A program made the translations under genes and the position numbers. The notes under the pieces were generated by a model, which had not been told where the DNA came from, ran no database searches, and was given only the letters and a program-made list of their open reading frames with translations. From Blastococcus sp. TF02A-30 (GTDB lineage: Bacteria; Actinomycetota; Actinomycetes; Mycobacteriales; Geodermatophilaceae): a stretch of DNA of 64,000 nt. Location of the stretch: positions 1-64,000 of the forward strand of contig NZ_QOHJ01000002.1 in NCBI RefSeq assembly GCF_003319185.1. Direction: 5' to 3'. Positions 41,933-50,727 of this stretch are shown piece by piece (positions within the stretch are counted from its first letter, which is position 1; each line of letters starts with the position of its first letter).

Positions 41933-42658
41933 GTGAGTGCTGCCGCCGGGACGTCGCCGTCCCCGACCCGCCCCGGCGGGGTCACCGTCGCCTTCTGCCC
42001 GGCTCCGCCGCTGCTGCTGCCCGAGGTGGAGGGGGAGGAGGCCCCGGACACCGCCGCGCTGCGGCACGCCTGCGCCGAGGCGGTCGGCGCGCTGCTCGCG
42101 CCCGGGCCCGGGGTGGTGCTCGTCGTCGGCGACGGCGTCCCGCCCGGCGTGCGGTTCGGCGACGGGGACGCCGCGTCCCTGCGCGGTCTCGGGCTCGACG
42201 CCGAGCTGCCGTTCGCCGGTCGGGTCCGCCCGGGCGGCCGGGCGGTCCCGCTGGCGCACGGCCTCGGTGCCCGGCTGCTCGACGAGGCCGGCCACTCGGG
42301 CACCCGGGTGGGGGTGGGGCCGGCCGACGTGGCGCCGCTGCTGCGCGACCTCCCCGGCACCGTGGGGGTGCTGGCAATGGGCGACGGATCGGCGCGGCGC
42401 AGCGTCAAGGCGCCGGGCTACCTCGACCCGGCCGCCGAGCCGTTCGACGAGGCGGTCGCCGCCGCACTGGCCTCCGGCGACGCCGCCGCGCTGGCCGCGC
42501 TGGACGAGGCGGAGGGCGCCCGGCTGCTCGCGGCCGGTGTCCCGGTGTGGCGGGCCGTGGGGGCCGCGCTGACCGGCCGGGCGATCACCGGCCGGCTGCA
42601 CGCGCAGGTCGCCCCGTACGGGGTGGGCTACCTGGTCGCCGACTGGACCGTGGCGTGA
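41933..42658 (+). CDS. Class III extradiol dioxygenase (LigB)-like domain protein
   Basis: A 241-residue Ala/Gly-rich protein resembling the mycobacterial protein encoded between miaB and miaA (Rv2728c-like), annotated as class III extradiol dioxygenase subunit B-like. Conserved parts are VTVAFCPAPPLLLPEV at the N-terminus, VGVLAMGDGSARRSVKAPGYLDPAAEPFDEAV and RLHAQVAPYGVGYLVADW. Whether it is an active dioxygenase is doubtful; no clear iron-ligand set is identified. GTG start with GACACT seven to eight bases upstream; stop overlaps miaA start (GTGA). Confidence 0.78.
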   Translation: MSAAAGTSPSPTRPGGVTVAFCPAPPLLLPEVEGEEAPDTAALRHACAEAVGALLAPGPGVVLVVGDGVPPGVRFGDGDAASLRGLGLDAELPFAGRVRPGGRAVPLAHGLGARLLDEAGHSGTRVGVGPADVAPLLRDLPGTVGVLAMGDGSARRSVKAPGYLDPAAEPFDEAVAAALASGDAAALAALDEAEGARLLAAGVPVWRAVGAALTGRAITGRLHAQVAPYGVGYLVADWTVA

Positions 42659-43575
42659 GCGAGCTGCCCGTCGTCGCCGTCGTCGGCCCCACCGCCACCG
42701 GGAAGACGGCGCTGGCGGTGGCGCTGGCGCGGCGCTTCGGCGGGGAGGTGGTGAACGCCGACTCGATGCAGCTCTACCGCGGCATGGACATCGGGACCGC
42801 CAAGCCCGACCTCGCGGAGCGGGGCGGCGTCCCGCACCACCTCATGGACCTCTGGCACGTCCGCGCGCCGGCGTCGGTGGCCGAGTACCGGCGGCTGGCG
42901 CGGGCGGAGATCGACCGGCTTCGGGCGGCCGGGGTGCTGCCCCTGCTGGTGGGCGGGTCGGGGCTCTACGTGCGGGCGGTGCTGGACGAGCTCGACTTCC
43001 CGGGGACCGACCCGGCGGTGCGCGCGCGGCTCGAGGCGGAGCTCGCCGCGGTCGGTCCGGCCGAGCTGCACGCCCGCCTGGCCGCGCTCGACCCGGCCGC
43101 CGCAGTCGCCGTCCTGCCCAGCAACGGACGGCGGATCGTCCGGGCGCTGGAGGTCATCGAGCTCACCGGCGGCCCGTTCCGGGCGTCGCTGCCCGAGCCG
43201 GCGCCGCACTACCCGGCCGTGGTCGTCGGGCTGGACCGCGAGCCGGCCGAGCTGGACGAGCGCATCGCCCTCCGGGTCGACCGGATGTGGAGCGCGGGGT
43301 TCGTCGACGAGGTGGCCGCGCTCGCCGAGGACGGGCTGCGTGAGGGGCCCACGGCCTCCCGGGCGCTGGGTTACGCGCAGGTGCTGGCCCAGTTCGACGG
43401 CGTCCTCACACCGGAGGAGGCGAAGGAGCGGACGGTGAGCACCACCCGCCGGTTCGTCCGTCGCCAGCGCTCGTGGTTCCGCCGCGACGCGGCCACGACC
43501 TGGTTCGACGCCGCCCGTCCCGACCTGGCCGAGGCGGTCGGCGCGCTGCTGGCCGACCGTACGATCGGCACGTGA
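42655..43575 (+). CDS. miaA: tRNA dimethylallyltransferase MiaA
   Basis: Transfers the dimethylallyl group to A37 of tRNAs reading UNN codons, the substrate later methylthiolated by MiaB. The 306-residue sequence has P-loop GPTATGKT (11-18), NADSMQLYRGMDIGTAKP, GVPHHLMDL, VGGSGLYVRAV and RRFVRRQRSWFRRD. GTG start overlaps the preceding gene and its stop overlaps dapF, so three genes form a tight operon. Confidence 0.96.
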   Translation: MSELPVVAVVGPTATGKTALAVALARRFGGEVVNADSMQLYRGMDIGTAKPDLAERGGVPHHLMDLWHVRAPASVAEYRRLARAEIDRLRAAGVLPLLVGGSGLYVRAVLDELDFPGTDPAVRARLEAELAAVGPAELHARLAALDPAAAVAVLPSNGRRIVRALEVIELTGGPFRASLPEPAPHYPAVVVGLDREPAELDERIALRVDRMWSAGFVDEVAALAEDGLREGPTASRALGYAQVLAQFDGVLTPEEAKERTVSTTRRFVRRQRSWFRRDAATTWFDAARPDLAEAVGALLADRTIGT

Positions 43576-44462
43576 CCGCCTCCCCCCGCGTGCTGAAGGG
43601 GCCCCGGGTCCTGAAGGGGCACGGCACCGAGAACGACTTCGTGGTGCTGCCCGACCCCGACGGCACGGTCTGGCCGGAGGACCGGCTGGACGCGGCCACG
43701 GTCCGGCGGCTGTGCGACCGCCGGGCCGGCCTGGGTGGCGACGGCGTCCTGCGGCTGGTCCGCAGCGTGCACGTGCCCGACGCCCCCGCGGTGCTGGGGG
43801 AGGCCCTCGGGTCCTGCGAGTGGTTCATGGACCACCGCAACGCCGACGGCTCGTACGCCGAGATGTGCGGCAACGGGATCCGGCTGTTCCTCCACGCGCT
43901 CGTCGCGGAGGGGCTGCTGGAGCGCTCGGCGTGCGAGGCCGGCGTCCTGGTCGGCACCCGTGGCGGACCGCGGCGGGTCGGCGCCGTCCCGGGCGGTGGG
44001 TACTGGGTGGACATGGGGCCGGCGCGGGAGTTCGGGCACGGCACCGCTCGGCTGGACGGGCGCAGCTTCGCCGGCCGCGCCGTGTCGATGGGGAACCCGC
44101 ACCTGGCGGCGCTCACCGACGTCGACGTCGACACCCTCGACCTGACCGGTGCGCCGGAATTCGATCCTGCGCTGTTCCCCGACGGGGTGAACGTCGAGCT
44201 GGTCAACGTGCTGGAGCCGGCGGCCCACGTGCGGCTGCGGGTGTTCGAGCGCGGGGTGGGGGAGACCCGCTCGTGCGGCACCGGCGCGTGCGCCGCCGCC
44301 TACGCGGCGCTGGCGGCCGAGGACCGCACCGAGGGCACCGTCGTGGTCGACGTGCCCGGGGGCCGCCTGGCCGTGCAGGTCGACCCCCGGACGACGGTCC
44401 TCACCGGCCCGGCGGTGCTGGTCTCCGCCGGAGTGCTGTGCCCGGAGTGGCTCGGGGCCTGA
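43572..44462 (+). CDS. dapF: Diaminopimelate epimerase
   Basis: Converts LL- to meso-diaminopimelate for lysine and peptidoglycan. The 296-residue protein carries both catalytic cysteines in CGNGIRLFLHAL and ETRSCGTGACAAAYA, plus GTENDFVVLPDPDG and SMGNPHLAAL. GTG start overlaps the miaA stop by GTGA. The N-terminus holds a small tandem repeat (RVLKGP-RVLKGH, bases 43587-43622) in front of the normal start of the domain. The stop is followed three bases later by the convergent small acidic gene. Confidence 0.95.
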   Translation: MTASPRVLKGPRVLKGHGTENDFVVLPDPDGTVWPEDRLDAATVRRLCDRRAGLGGDGVLRLVRSVHVPDAPAVLGEALGSCEWFMDHRNADGSYAEMCGNGIRLFLHALVAEGLLERSACEAGVLVGTRGGPRRVGAVPGGGYWVDMGPAREFGHGTARLDGRSFAGRAVSMGNPHLAALTDVDVDTLDLTGAPEFDPALFPDGVNVELVNVLEPAAHVRLRVFERGVGETRSCGTGACAAAYAALAAEDRTEGTVVVDVPGGRLAVQVDPRTTVLTGPAVLVSAGVLCPEWLGA

Positions 44463-44465
44463 GGC

Positions 44466-44648
44466 TCAGACGCGTTCGTCGTCGCCGTCGGGTGCCTCCG
44501 GCATCATCGACTGGCCCTCGATGCCCGGGCTGCCGGTCGGGTCGCCCCGGCCGCTGTCCTGGTCGGCGCCACCGCCGAGCGGGTTGCGCGGCGGGCCGCC
44601 GATGCCCTTCGGGTCGCGGCCCGGGTCCTCCGGCTCGGTCTCGCTCAT
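44466..44648 (-). CDS. Small acidic Gly/Pro-rich hypothetical protein
   Basis: A 60-residue hydrophilic, probably disordered peptide beginning MSETEPEDPGRDPKGIGGPPRNPLGGG. A strong ribosome site (GAGGAGG seven bases before the ATG on the minus strand) supports translation. No family is recognised. It is in the gap between dapF and hflX and may be divergent from hflX. Confidence 0.65.
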   Translation of the reverse strand: MSETEPEDPGRDPKGIGGPPRNPLGGGADQDSGRGDPTGSPGIEGQSMMPEAPDGDDERV

Positions 44649-44802
44649 CTCCGACCTCCTCGTGCGTGGCGACGTGTCACCCCCGGCCCTACCCCCGGGA
44701 CGGCGGGATGCATGCGGGCCCCCGCGGTGTTGCACAGGTCGTATGACTCTGATGAATGCAACTCAGGTGACCCGTGCCCACGACCGTGCGACGCTGGACG
44801 CG

Positions 44803-46209
44803 ATGACGACCGCCCCCGACATGCCGCTCGACGACGACACGACCGGCTCCTACGCCCTCGAGGCGCGCGGCGCCCTGCGCCGCGTCGCCGGGCTCTCCAC
44901 CGAGCTCGCCGACGTCACCGAGGTCGAGTACCGCCAGCTGCGCCTCGAGCGCGTCGTGCTGGTCGGTGTCTGGACCGAGGGGACGCAGGCCGACGCCGAC
45001 CGCTCGCTGGCCGAGCTCGCCGCGCTGGCCGAGACCGCGGGCTCCCAGGTGCTCGAGGCGGTCAGCCAGCGCCGCGACAAGCCCGACGCCGCCACCTACG
45101 TGGGCTCGGGCAAGGCCAACGAGATCCGCGACATCGTCGCCGCCACCGGCGCCGACACGGTGATCTGCGACGGCGAGCTGACCCCCGGCCAGCTCAACCA
45201 GCTGGAGAAGGTGCTCAAGGTGAAGGTGGTCGACCGGACCGCGCTGATCCTCGACATCTTCGCCCAGCACGCCACCAGCCGGGAGGGCAAGGCCCAGGTC
45301 GAGCTGGCCCAGATGCAGTACATGCTGCCGCGGCTGCGCGGCTGGGGTGAGTCGATGTCCCGCCAGGCCGGTGGCCGGGTCGCCGGTGGTGGCGGCATCG
45401 GTACCCGCGGTCCCGGTGAGACCAAGATCGAGACCGACCGCCGCCGCATCCGGTCGCGGGTCAGCAAGCTGCGCCGCGAGATCGCCGGCATGGCCACCGC
45501 CCGGGCCACCCAGCGCTCATCCCGCGGCCGCAACGCCGTCCCCAGCGTGGCGATCGCCGGCTACACCAACGCCGGCAAGTCCAGCCTGCTCAACCGGCTC
45601 ACCGGCGCAGGGGTGCTGGTGGAGAACGCGCTGTTCGCCACCCTCGACCCGACGGTCCGGCGCGCCGAGGGACCCGACGGACGCGAGTACACGCTCACCG
45701 ACACGGTGGGCTTCGTGCGCCACCTGCCCCACCAGCTGGTCGACGCGTTCCGGTCGACGCTGGAGGAGGTGGCCGCCGCCGATCTGCTGCTGCACGTCGT
45801 CGACGGGTCCGACCCCGATCCGCTGGGCCAGATCGACGCGGTGCACGTCGTGCTGCGGGAGATCGACGCCTCCGCGGTGCCCGAGGTCGTCGTCGTCAAC
45901 AAGGTCGACGCGATGACCGAGGACGACGTCCTCGCCCTCCGCCAGGCGCTGCCGGGCGCGGTGTGGGTGTCGGCCCGGACCGGCCACGGCATCGACCAGC
46001 TGCGCGAGCTGATCGCCGCCCGGCTGCCGCATCCCGACGTCGAGGTCGACGTCCTGGTGCCCTACGGCCGGGGCGACCTGGTGGCGCGGGTGCACCGGGA
46101 CGGCGAGGTCCTGGCCGAGCAGCACGAGGCCGGCGGAACGCGGCTGTCCGCGCGGGTCGACGGTGCGCTCGCCGCGGCGCTCGAGGAGTTCGCCTCCCCG
46201 GTCGGGTGA
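44803..46209 (+). CDS. hflX: GTPase HflX
   Basis: A 468-residue ribosome-associated GTPase that rescues stalled or hibernating ribosomes. It has the N-terminal HflX domain (ALRRVAGLSTELADVTEVEYRQLRLERVVLVGVWTEG), a coiled-coil stretch, glycine-rich linker GGRVAGGGGIGTRGPGETKIETDRRRI, then the G domain with G1 GYTNAGKSS, G3 DTVGF and G4 NKVD. The start at 44803 (MTTAPDMP) gives the usual distance to the conserved core; in-frame ATGs at 44743 and 44752 would extend it by 20 and 17 residues. Confidence 0.93.
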   Translation: MTTAPDMPLDDDTTGSYALEARGALRRVAGLSTELADVTEVEYRQLRLERVVLVGVWTEGTQADADRSLAELAALAETAGSQVLEAVSQRRDKPDAATYVGSGKANEIRDIVAATGADTVICDGELTPGQLNQLEKVLKVKVVDRTALILDIFAQHATSREGKAQVELAQMQYMLPRLRGWGESMSRQAGGRVAGGGGIGTRGPGETKIETDRRRIRSRVSKLRREIAGMATARATQRSSRGRNAVPSVAIAGYTNAGKSSLLNRLTGAGVLVENALFATLDPTVRRAEGPDGREYTLTDTVGFVRHLPHQLVDAFRSTLEEVAAADLLLHVVDGSDPDPLGQIDAVHVVLREIDASAVPEVVVVNKVDAMTEDDVLALRQALPGAVWVSARTGHGIDQLRELIAARLPHPDVEVDVLVPYGRGDLVARVHRDGEVLAEQHEAGGTRLSARVDGALAAALEEFASPVG

Positions 46210-46273
46210 GGACCGCCGTGCCGTCCCGCTCGTCCAGATCACAGCCAGGTCACGGGCCGGTACGGTGAGCGGC

Positions 46274-46996
46274 GTGGCGAGCGGTGCGGTGCGGGAGGCC
46301 GGGCTCCCCCCGTCTCCCGGGCCGGTGACACCCGGCCGACCGCCCTGGTGGCTGCTCGTCGTGTCGCTGCTGGTCGCCGGGCTGGTGATCGCGGACCTGC
46401 TCGCCGGCGGGGTGCTGGAACGGCTCGACCTCGAGATCTCCGAGGTCGTCGAGAGCTGGGGGCTGGTCGACTCCGCGGCCTATCCGGCGGTGTGGGTGGT
46501 CACCCAGGTCGGCGGCCGGGTCACGATCCTCGCGGTGCTCGCCGTCCTGGTGGGATGGCTGGCCTGGCGCCGGCGGACCCTGCTCCCGCTGCTGCGGGTG
46601 GTCGTCGCCGTGGCCCTGCTCACCGGGGTGGTGTTCGCGCTGAAGCACGGCCTCGGCCGCACCGCGCCGCGCTTCCCGGGTTCCTACTTCTTCCACGACG
46701 ACGGCCGGTCGTTCCCCTCCGGGCACGTGGCCAACGCCGTCCTCATGTGGGGCGTCGCCCGCTGGCAGGCCGTGGAGTACCGGCTGCCCGCACGGGTGCA
46801 GCGCCTCTTCTGGTGGCTGAGCGTCGTCGGCCCGCTCGCGACCGCGGTCTCCATGGTGTCGCTGAACTTCCACTGGATCACCGACGCGGTCGTGGGCGCG
46901 GCCGTGGGCGTCCTGCTGCTGGGCGTGGTTCACGGACTCGATGCAGTCGTTCTGTCACGCTGGGTACGTGCCCGAGGTGTCCGGCAGTCCGCGTAG
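46274..46996 (+). CDS. PAP2 family phosphatase
   Basis: A 240-residue integral membrane phosphatase with about six hydrophobic helices. Its PAP2 motifs are KHGLGRTAPR (KX6RP-like), SFPSGHVANAVLMWG (PSGH) and SMVSLNFHWITDAVVG (HxxxD). It probably dephosphorylates a lipid such as undecaprenyl pyrophosphate or phosphatidate. GTG 46274 follows TACGGT (46261-46266) by seven bases; an in-frame GTG at 46265 lies within that element and is rejected. Its 3' end overlaps the next gene by 20 bases. Confidence 0.85.
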   Translation: MASGAVREAGLPPSPGPVTPGRPPWWLLVVSLLVAGLVIADLLAGGVLERLDLEISEVVESWGLVDSAAYPAVWVVTQVGGRVTILAVLAVLVGWLAWRRRTLLPLLRVVVAVALLTGVVFALKHGLGRTAPRFPGSYFFHDDGRSFPSGHVANAVLMWGVARWQAVEYRLPARVQRLFWWLSVVGPLATAVSMVSLNFHWITDAVVGAAVGVLLLGVVHGLDAVVLSRWVRARGVRQSA

Positions 46997-48035
46997 CGGC
47001 TCGCGGGGACGGCGGAGCGCACCGGGACGCCGTCTCGGTGCGGCGCTGGCCCTGGGCTGCGCGCTGCCGCTGGGTGGGCTTGTCCCCGCCGCGGCCGAGG
47101 AGACCGCCGCCACCGGGTCCGTGCGCTGCCAGGTCACCGATCCCCGGCTGGCGGAGCTCTCCGGCCTGGTCGACCTGGGCACCCGCATGCTCGCCTCGGG
47201 CGACGGGGGCGACCGCGTGGAGGTCGCCGTCCTGGACGCCGGCTGCCAGGTCGTCGACGTCCGCACCGCCGACCTCGACCCGTACGACCCGGAGGACCTC
47301 GCGCTGGGTGCCGACGGGACGATCTGGCTGTCCGACACCGGCGACAACAGCCACGTGCGCGCGACCGTCGCGCTGCTGGCGCTGCGCCCGGACGGCAGCT
47401 CGGGGCTGTACCGGCTGAGCTACCCCGACGGGGCGCACGACGCCGAGGCCCTGCTGCTGGCTCCGGACGGGACCCCGTACGTGGTCACCAAGGAGATCCT
47501 GGGGTCGAGCGGCGTGTACCGGCCCGCAGGGGCTCTGGACGCCGCGGCCACCGTGGCGATGGAGCGGGTGGCGACGGTCAACATGACCCTCACCGGCACG
47601 CCCGGCGGGCCGGTGGGCCGGGCGGGGCAGCTGATGGTCACCGGCGGTGCGGTCGCCGGAGACGGCTCCCGGATCGCCCTGCGGACCTACACCGACGCCT
47701 ACGTCTGGCCGCTGGTCGGCTCCGACGTGCCCGGGGCGCTGGCCGGGACGCCCGTGCGGGTGCCGCTGCCGGAGGAGCCCCAGGGCGAGGCGATCAGCTT
47801 CACCGCCGACAACCAGCAGCTCCTCGTGGCGGGGGAGGGCGCGCCCGGGAACGTGACGGTGGTGCCGGTCCCGGCCGGCACGGCGCCCACCGCGGCGGCC
47901 GCGCCGACCAGCCCGCTCGCGGCGCTCACCGGCCCGTCGAGCACGGGGCTCTCGCCGATCACGTCCGCCCTCATCGCCGCCGCGGTGGCGACCGTCGCGG
48001 TGTGGATCGGCGGGAAGGTGCGCCGCCGGCCCTGA
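46977..48035 (+). CDS. Secreted, C-terminally membrane-anchored protein of unknown function
   Basis: A 352-residue protein with an Arg-rich N-terminus and a hydrophobic signal core (LGAALALGCALPLGGLVPAAAEE), then a beta-propeller-like extracellular region (SGLVDLGTRMLASGDGGD, DLALGADGTIWLSDTGDNSHVRATVALLALRPDGSSGLYRLSYPDGAHDAEALLLAPDGTPYVVTKE) and a C-terminal helix ITSALIAAAVATVAVWIGG with RRRP after it. It looks like an extracellular lactonase-type propeller domain held on the membrane; no catalytic residues can be assigned. The GTG 46977 follows TACGTG by six bases (leaderless pattern); GTG 46968 is an alternative. Confidence 0.7.
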   Translation: MSGSPRSGSRGRRSAPGRRLGAALALGCALPLGGLVPAAAEETAATGSVRCQVTDPRLAELSGLVDLGTRMLASGDGGDRVEVAVLDAGCQVVDVRTADLDPYDPEDLALGADGTIWLSDTGDNSHVRATVALLALRPDGSSGLYRLSYPDGAHDAEALLLAPDGTPYVVTKEILGSSGVYRPAGALDAAATVAMERVATVNMTLTGTPGGPVGRAGQLMVTGGAVAGDGSRIALRTYTDAYVWPLVGSDVPGALAGTPVRVPLPEEPQGEAISFTADNQQLLVAGEGAPGNVTVVPVPAGTAPTAAAAPTSPLAALTGPSSTGLSPITSALIAAAVATVAVWIGGKVRRRP

Positions 48036-48047
48036 GTCCGGCGGCGC
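48020..48047. terminator. Bidirectional hairpin between secreted-protein gene and lexA
   Basis: GCGCCGCCGG (48020-48029) and its complement (48038-48047) form a perfect 10-bp stem with an eight-base loop that contains the stop codon of the plus-strand gene. lexA ends six bases beyond on the other strand, so it can end both transcripts. Confidence 0.65.
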
Positions 48048-48052
48048 CTCCC

Positions 48053-48850
48053 TCAGACCCGGCGCAGGACCGAGACGACGCGGCCCAGCACCGTCGCGTC
48101 GTCGCCGGGGATGGGCTCGTAGGCCGGGTTGTGCGGCAGCAGCCACACGTGGCCGTCGCGGCGCTTGTAGGTCTTGACCGTCGCCTCGCCGTCGATCATC
48201 GCGGCGACGATCTCGCCGTTCTCGGCGGTGGGCTGCTGGCGCACGACGACCCAGTCCCCGTCGCAGATGGCCGCCTCGATCATCGAGTCACCGGCGACCT
48301 TCAGCATGAAGAGCGTGCCCTCGCCGACCAGCTCGCGCGGCAGCGGGAAGACGTCCTCGACGGCCTGCTCGGCCAGCACCGGCCCACCGGCGGCGATCCG
48401 GCCCACCAGCGGGACGTACGTGGGTGCGGCGGCCGGCTCGTCGGTGCCGACCATCGGCTCGCCGGCCGACGGAGCGGTGCGCCCGGCGTCGCCGGGCAGG
48501 CGCACGTCGAGGGCGCGCGGGCGGTTCGGGTCGCGGCGCAGCCAGCCCTTCTTCTGCAGCACGGAGAGCTGGTGGGCCACGGAGGACGCGGAGGACAGGC
48601 CGACCGCCTCGCCGATCTCGCGCACCGAGGGCGGGTAGCCGCGTCGCTCGATCGAGTCGCGGATGACCTCGAGGACGCGGCGCTGGCGCTGCGTGAGGCC
48701 GTCCCCGTCGGCCGCGCGGTCGGGGAACGCCCGCACCGCCGCGGTTCCACCGGCCGGAGGCTCGCCCGCGCCGGTGGTGGAGGCGCGGCTCCGACGCCCC
48801 GTGCTGCCCGCCGTCCGGCGCCCGCCCGACGTCCCGCTCGTGTCCGCCAC
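48053..48850 (-). CDS. lexA: LexA repressor
   Basis: A 265-residue SOS repressor. An Arg/Ser/Gly/Thr-rich N-terminal extension of ~50 residues precedes the winged helix ([65 protein letters not shown]). The self-cleavage Ala-Gly bond is in [12 protein letters not shown], and the catalytic dyad is Ser in [13 protein letters not shown] and Lys in [13 protein letters not shown] start with GAGGAG close upstream. It represses recA, its own gene and the divergent LysM gene through the boxes at 30230, 48925 and 49006. Confidence 0.97.
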   Translation of the reverse strand: MADTSGTSGGRRTAGSTGRRSRASTTGAGEPPAGGTAAVRAFPDRAADGDGLTQRQRRVLEVIRDSIERRGYPPSVREIGEAVGLSSASSVAHQLSVLQKKGWLRRDPNRPRALDVRLPGDAGRTAPSAGEPMVGTDEPAAAPTYVPLVGRIAAGGPVLAEQAVEDVFPLPRELVGEGTLFMLKVAGDSMIEAAICDGDWVVVRQQPTAENGEIVAAMIDGEATVKTYKRRDGHVWLLPHNPAYEPIPGDDATVLGRVVSVLRRV

Positions 48851-48899
48851 GTCTCCTCCTCGGGCTGCCGGTGCAGCCGGTGCTCGAACCGTCGAGAGG

Positions 48900-48940
48900 A
48901 CCGTAGCCCGGTCAGCCGCCGGTTTCAAACACGTGTTCGA
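48900..48940 (-). promoter_or_regulatory. lexA promoter with autoregulatory SOS box
   Basis: On the minus strand, a TTGAAA -35 (48928-48923) and TACGGT -10 (48905-48900) are separated by exactly 17 bases. The LexA box TCAAACACGTGTTCGA (48925-48940) overlaps the -35, so bound LexA would exclude polymerase: direct autorepression. Confidence 0.85.
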
Positions 48941-49005
48941 AGATGTGGCCGTGTCGGGTGGCGTTCTGTCGGAGCCCTCCGGTAGACATCGCACAGACGT
49001 TCGAA

Positions 49006-49021
49006 TCGAACAGCAGTTCGA
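49006..49021 (+). promoter_or_regulatory. Second SOS box, upstream of the LysM gene
   Basis: TCGAACAGCAGTTCGA is a near-perfect LexA box (both TCGAA/TTCGA half-sites intact) located 39 bases before the LysM gene ATG and about 66 bases from the lexA box, so each divergent gene has its own operator. Confidence 0.85.
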
Positions 49022-49060
49022 ACGGGCGTAGAGGTGTCAGGGCGGTCGGGAGGAGCAGAC

Positions 49061-49615
49061 ATGGGCAACGTGGCGCACGCGGTGGCGGAGTTCGACGAGG
49101 CGGTCCGGGCGCCGTGGCGGCCCCCGCTGCGGTCGGTGGCCGGCGACGGCCGTCCGGCGCTGCACCTGGTGCCCGGTGGCCAGGTGCGCCGGGGCGCCGC
49201 CGCGGGTGGTGAGCCGCCCAGGGGAGCCGCTGCCGTGCAGCGCGCACCGCAGCAGTCCGCACGGGCCCGGGTCGGCGCCCGCCCGACGGTCGGCCGAGCG
49301 GGCGGGCCGCGGCCGCAGGTGGCCGCGGCGCTGCGGCTCACCCCGCGCGCCCGCCGCCTCGCGGTCGTCCTGGCGGTGGGTCTCGGGGTGGCGGTCGGCG
49401 CGCTGGTCGACTCGGCGGTCTCCGGCGGGGCGGGCGAGCAGCTGCGCCTGGTCGGTGAGAGCACCGTGGTGGTGCGCCCCGGCGACACGCTCTGGTCGAT
49501 CGCCGGCACGATCGCGGGGGACGAGGACCTGCGCGGCGTCGTCGACGCGATCCAGCAGCTCAACGGCCTGGAGGGCGCGGGTCTCGTGCCCGGTCAGACG
49601 CTGCAGCTGCCCTGA
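49061..49615 (+). CDS. SOS-controlled LysM-domain membrane protein
   Basis: A 184-residue protein with a ~95-residue Arg/Ala/Pro-rich cytoplasmic N-terminus, one membrane helix (RLAVVLAVGLGVAVGALVDSAV, about 105-125) and an extracellular LysM domain (VVVRPGDTLWSIAGTIAGDEDLRGVVDAIQQLNGLEGAGLVPGQTLQL). It corresponds in position and layout to mycobacterial Rv2719c/ChiZ, a damage-induced protein that delays division. ATG with GGGAGGAG upstream, under a dedicated SOS box. By analogy, a cell-division inhibitor in the SOS response; no hydrolase domain is visible, so it may act by binding peptidoglycan or the divisome. Confidence 0.85.
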   Translation: MGNVAHAVAEFDEAVRAPWRPPLRSVAGDGRPALHLVPGGQVRRGAAAGGEPPRGAAAVQRAPQQSARARVGARPTVGRAGGPRPQVAAALRLTPRARRLAVVLAVGLGVAVGALVDSAVSGGAGEQLRLVGESTVVVRPGDTLWSIAGTIAGDEDLRGVVDAIQQLNGLEGAGLVPGQTLQLP

Positions 49616-49755
49616 TGTGGGCCGGTTCGCGAGTGGAGCCCGGTGGTCCACCACCCACCACGGCAACACCTCTCCAATGTGCCGCCCCGACTTCGTCAAC
49701 CCTCCGTGCGGGCGTCTTCACAGAATGTGGTGAGTCCAGCGCTTACGGTCATGCC

Positions 49756-50544
49756 GTGTCAGGCGCCAGGGACAGCCGTGCAGCTGTGTTCACCAGTACC
49801 CCGCAGGCCGTCGAGGTCTACCAGGCAGGTACGTGGTGGGCCGGTGAGCTGCTCGGGTGGCGGCACGACTCCGCCGGTGCCTGCCAGGTGTGGGTGCGCG
49901 TGGTGGTCGGGGGGATCGAGGAGACGGCCTGGACCGAGCTGGCCAGCCTGCGCCTGCCCGAGCGCCAGCCGTCCGAGACGCCGGAGCCCGCGCGGGTCGA
50001 TCCTCGGGTGAAGCAGGAGCTGCCGGCCGCCCAGGCGATCTCCGCCCTCCGGAGCAGGGTCGGCGGCGCAGACCCCTCGACGACGGCGGCCCTGCCGATG
50101 GTCCGCGATGCCGGCACCGCCGCGTCGTCGCCTGCCCGCCCGGGTGGACGTCGTCGCGCCCCCGAGGACGTCGACGTGCAGCTCGTCGCCGCGGCCGACG
50201 TGCCGGTTCCGGTCGGGCGCCACCGCGCACCGGGGAGCACCGCCGCCGAGCCGATCGAGCCTGGCCGGCACCGCGCCGCGGACACCGGTCTCAGGGCGGT
50301 CGTGCGCGATGACGTCGCGGACGGTCCCCGTGCCTCCGCCGAGCCGCCGCGGGCGCAGCGCCGCGGCGAGGAGACGTGGGGCGTGCCGACGGCCCGCACC
50401 CCGCGGATCGAGGAGTCGCGGACCCCGCGGGTTCCGTGGGGCGGGCCGGCCGAGCCGGACCTGCTGACCCGACCCATGCGGCTGAGCGATCACGTGCCGC
50501 ACTCCCGCCGTCCTCGCCTGGACGGGTCGCTCAGCGGCGTCTGA
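49756..50544 (+). CDS. Hypothetical protein with conserved N-terminal domain and long disordered tail
   Basis: A 262-residue protein. Residues about 12-75 form a folded, Trp-rich beta region (TPQAVEVYQAGTWWAGELLGWRHDSAGACQVWVRVVVGGIEETAWTELASLRLPE), reminiscent of small SH3-like barrels; the remaining ~185 residues are Pro/Arg/Ala-rich and disordered. Function unknown. The GTG follows TACGGT (49744-49749) by six bases (leaderless pattern), which overrides a longer in-frame start at 49615. It lies between the LysM gene and the nrdR promoter. Confidence 0.7.
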   Translation: MSGARDSRAAVFTSTPQAVEVYQAGTWWAGELLGWRHDSAGACQVWVRVVVGGIEETAWTELASLRLPERQPSETPEPARVDPRVKQELPAAQAISALRSRVGGADPSTTAALPMVRDAGTAASSPARPGGRRRAPEDVDVQLVAAADVPVPVGRHRAPGSTAAEPIEPGRHRAADTGLRAVVRDDVADGPRASAEPPRAQRRGEETWGVPTARTPRIEESRTPRVPWGGPAEPDLLTRPMRLSDHVPHSRRPRLDGSLSGV

Positions 50545-50727
50545 GCCCCTCTCGCGCGCCGTCGTCCCCACCGGACGGCGGCGCGCGCTGCTGTGCCGAC
50601 CTCCCGGTGGAGGGGGGGCGCTCCAGGGTCCCCGGCGCGTCGTCCCGGCGTGTCGTGTGACTCGTGGGAAGGGCTGTTCCCCCTGGTGACGGCCGGGTCG
50701 GGACGGAACACGCCGAGGTGGCCAGCT

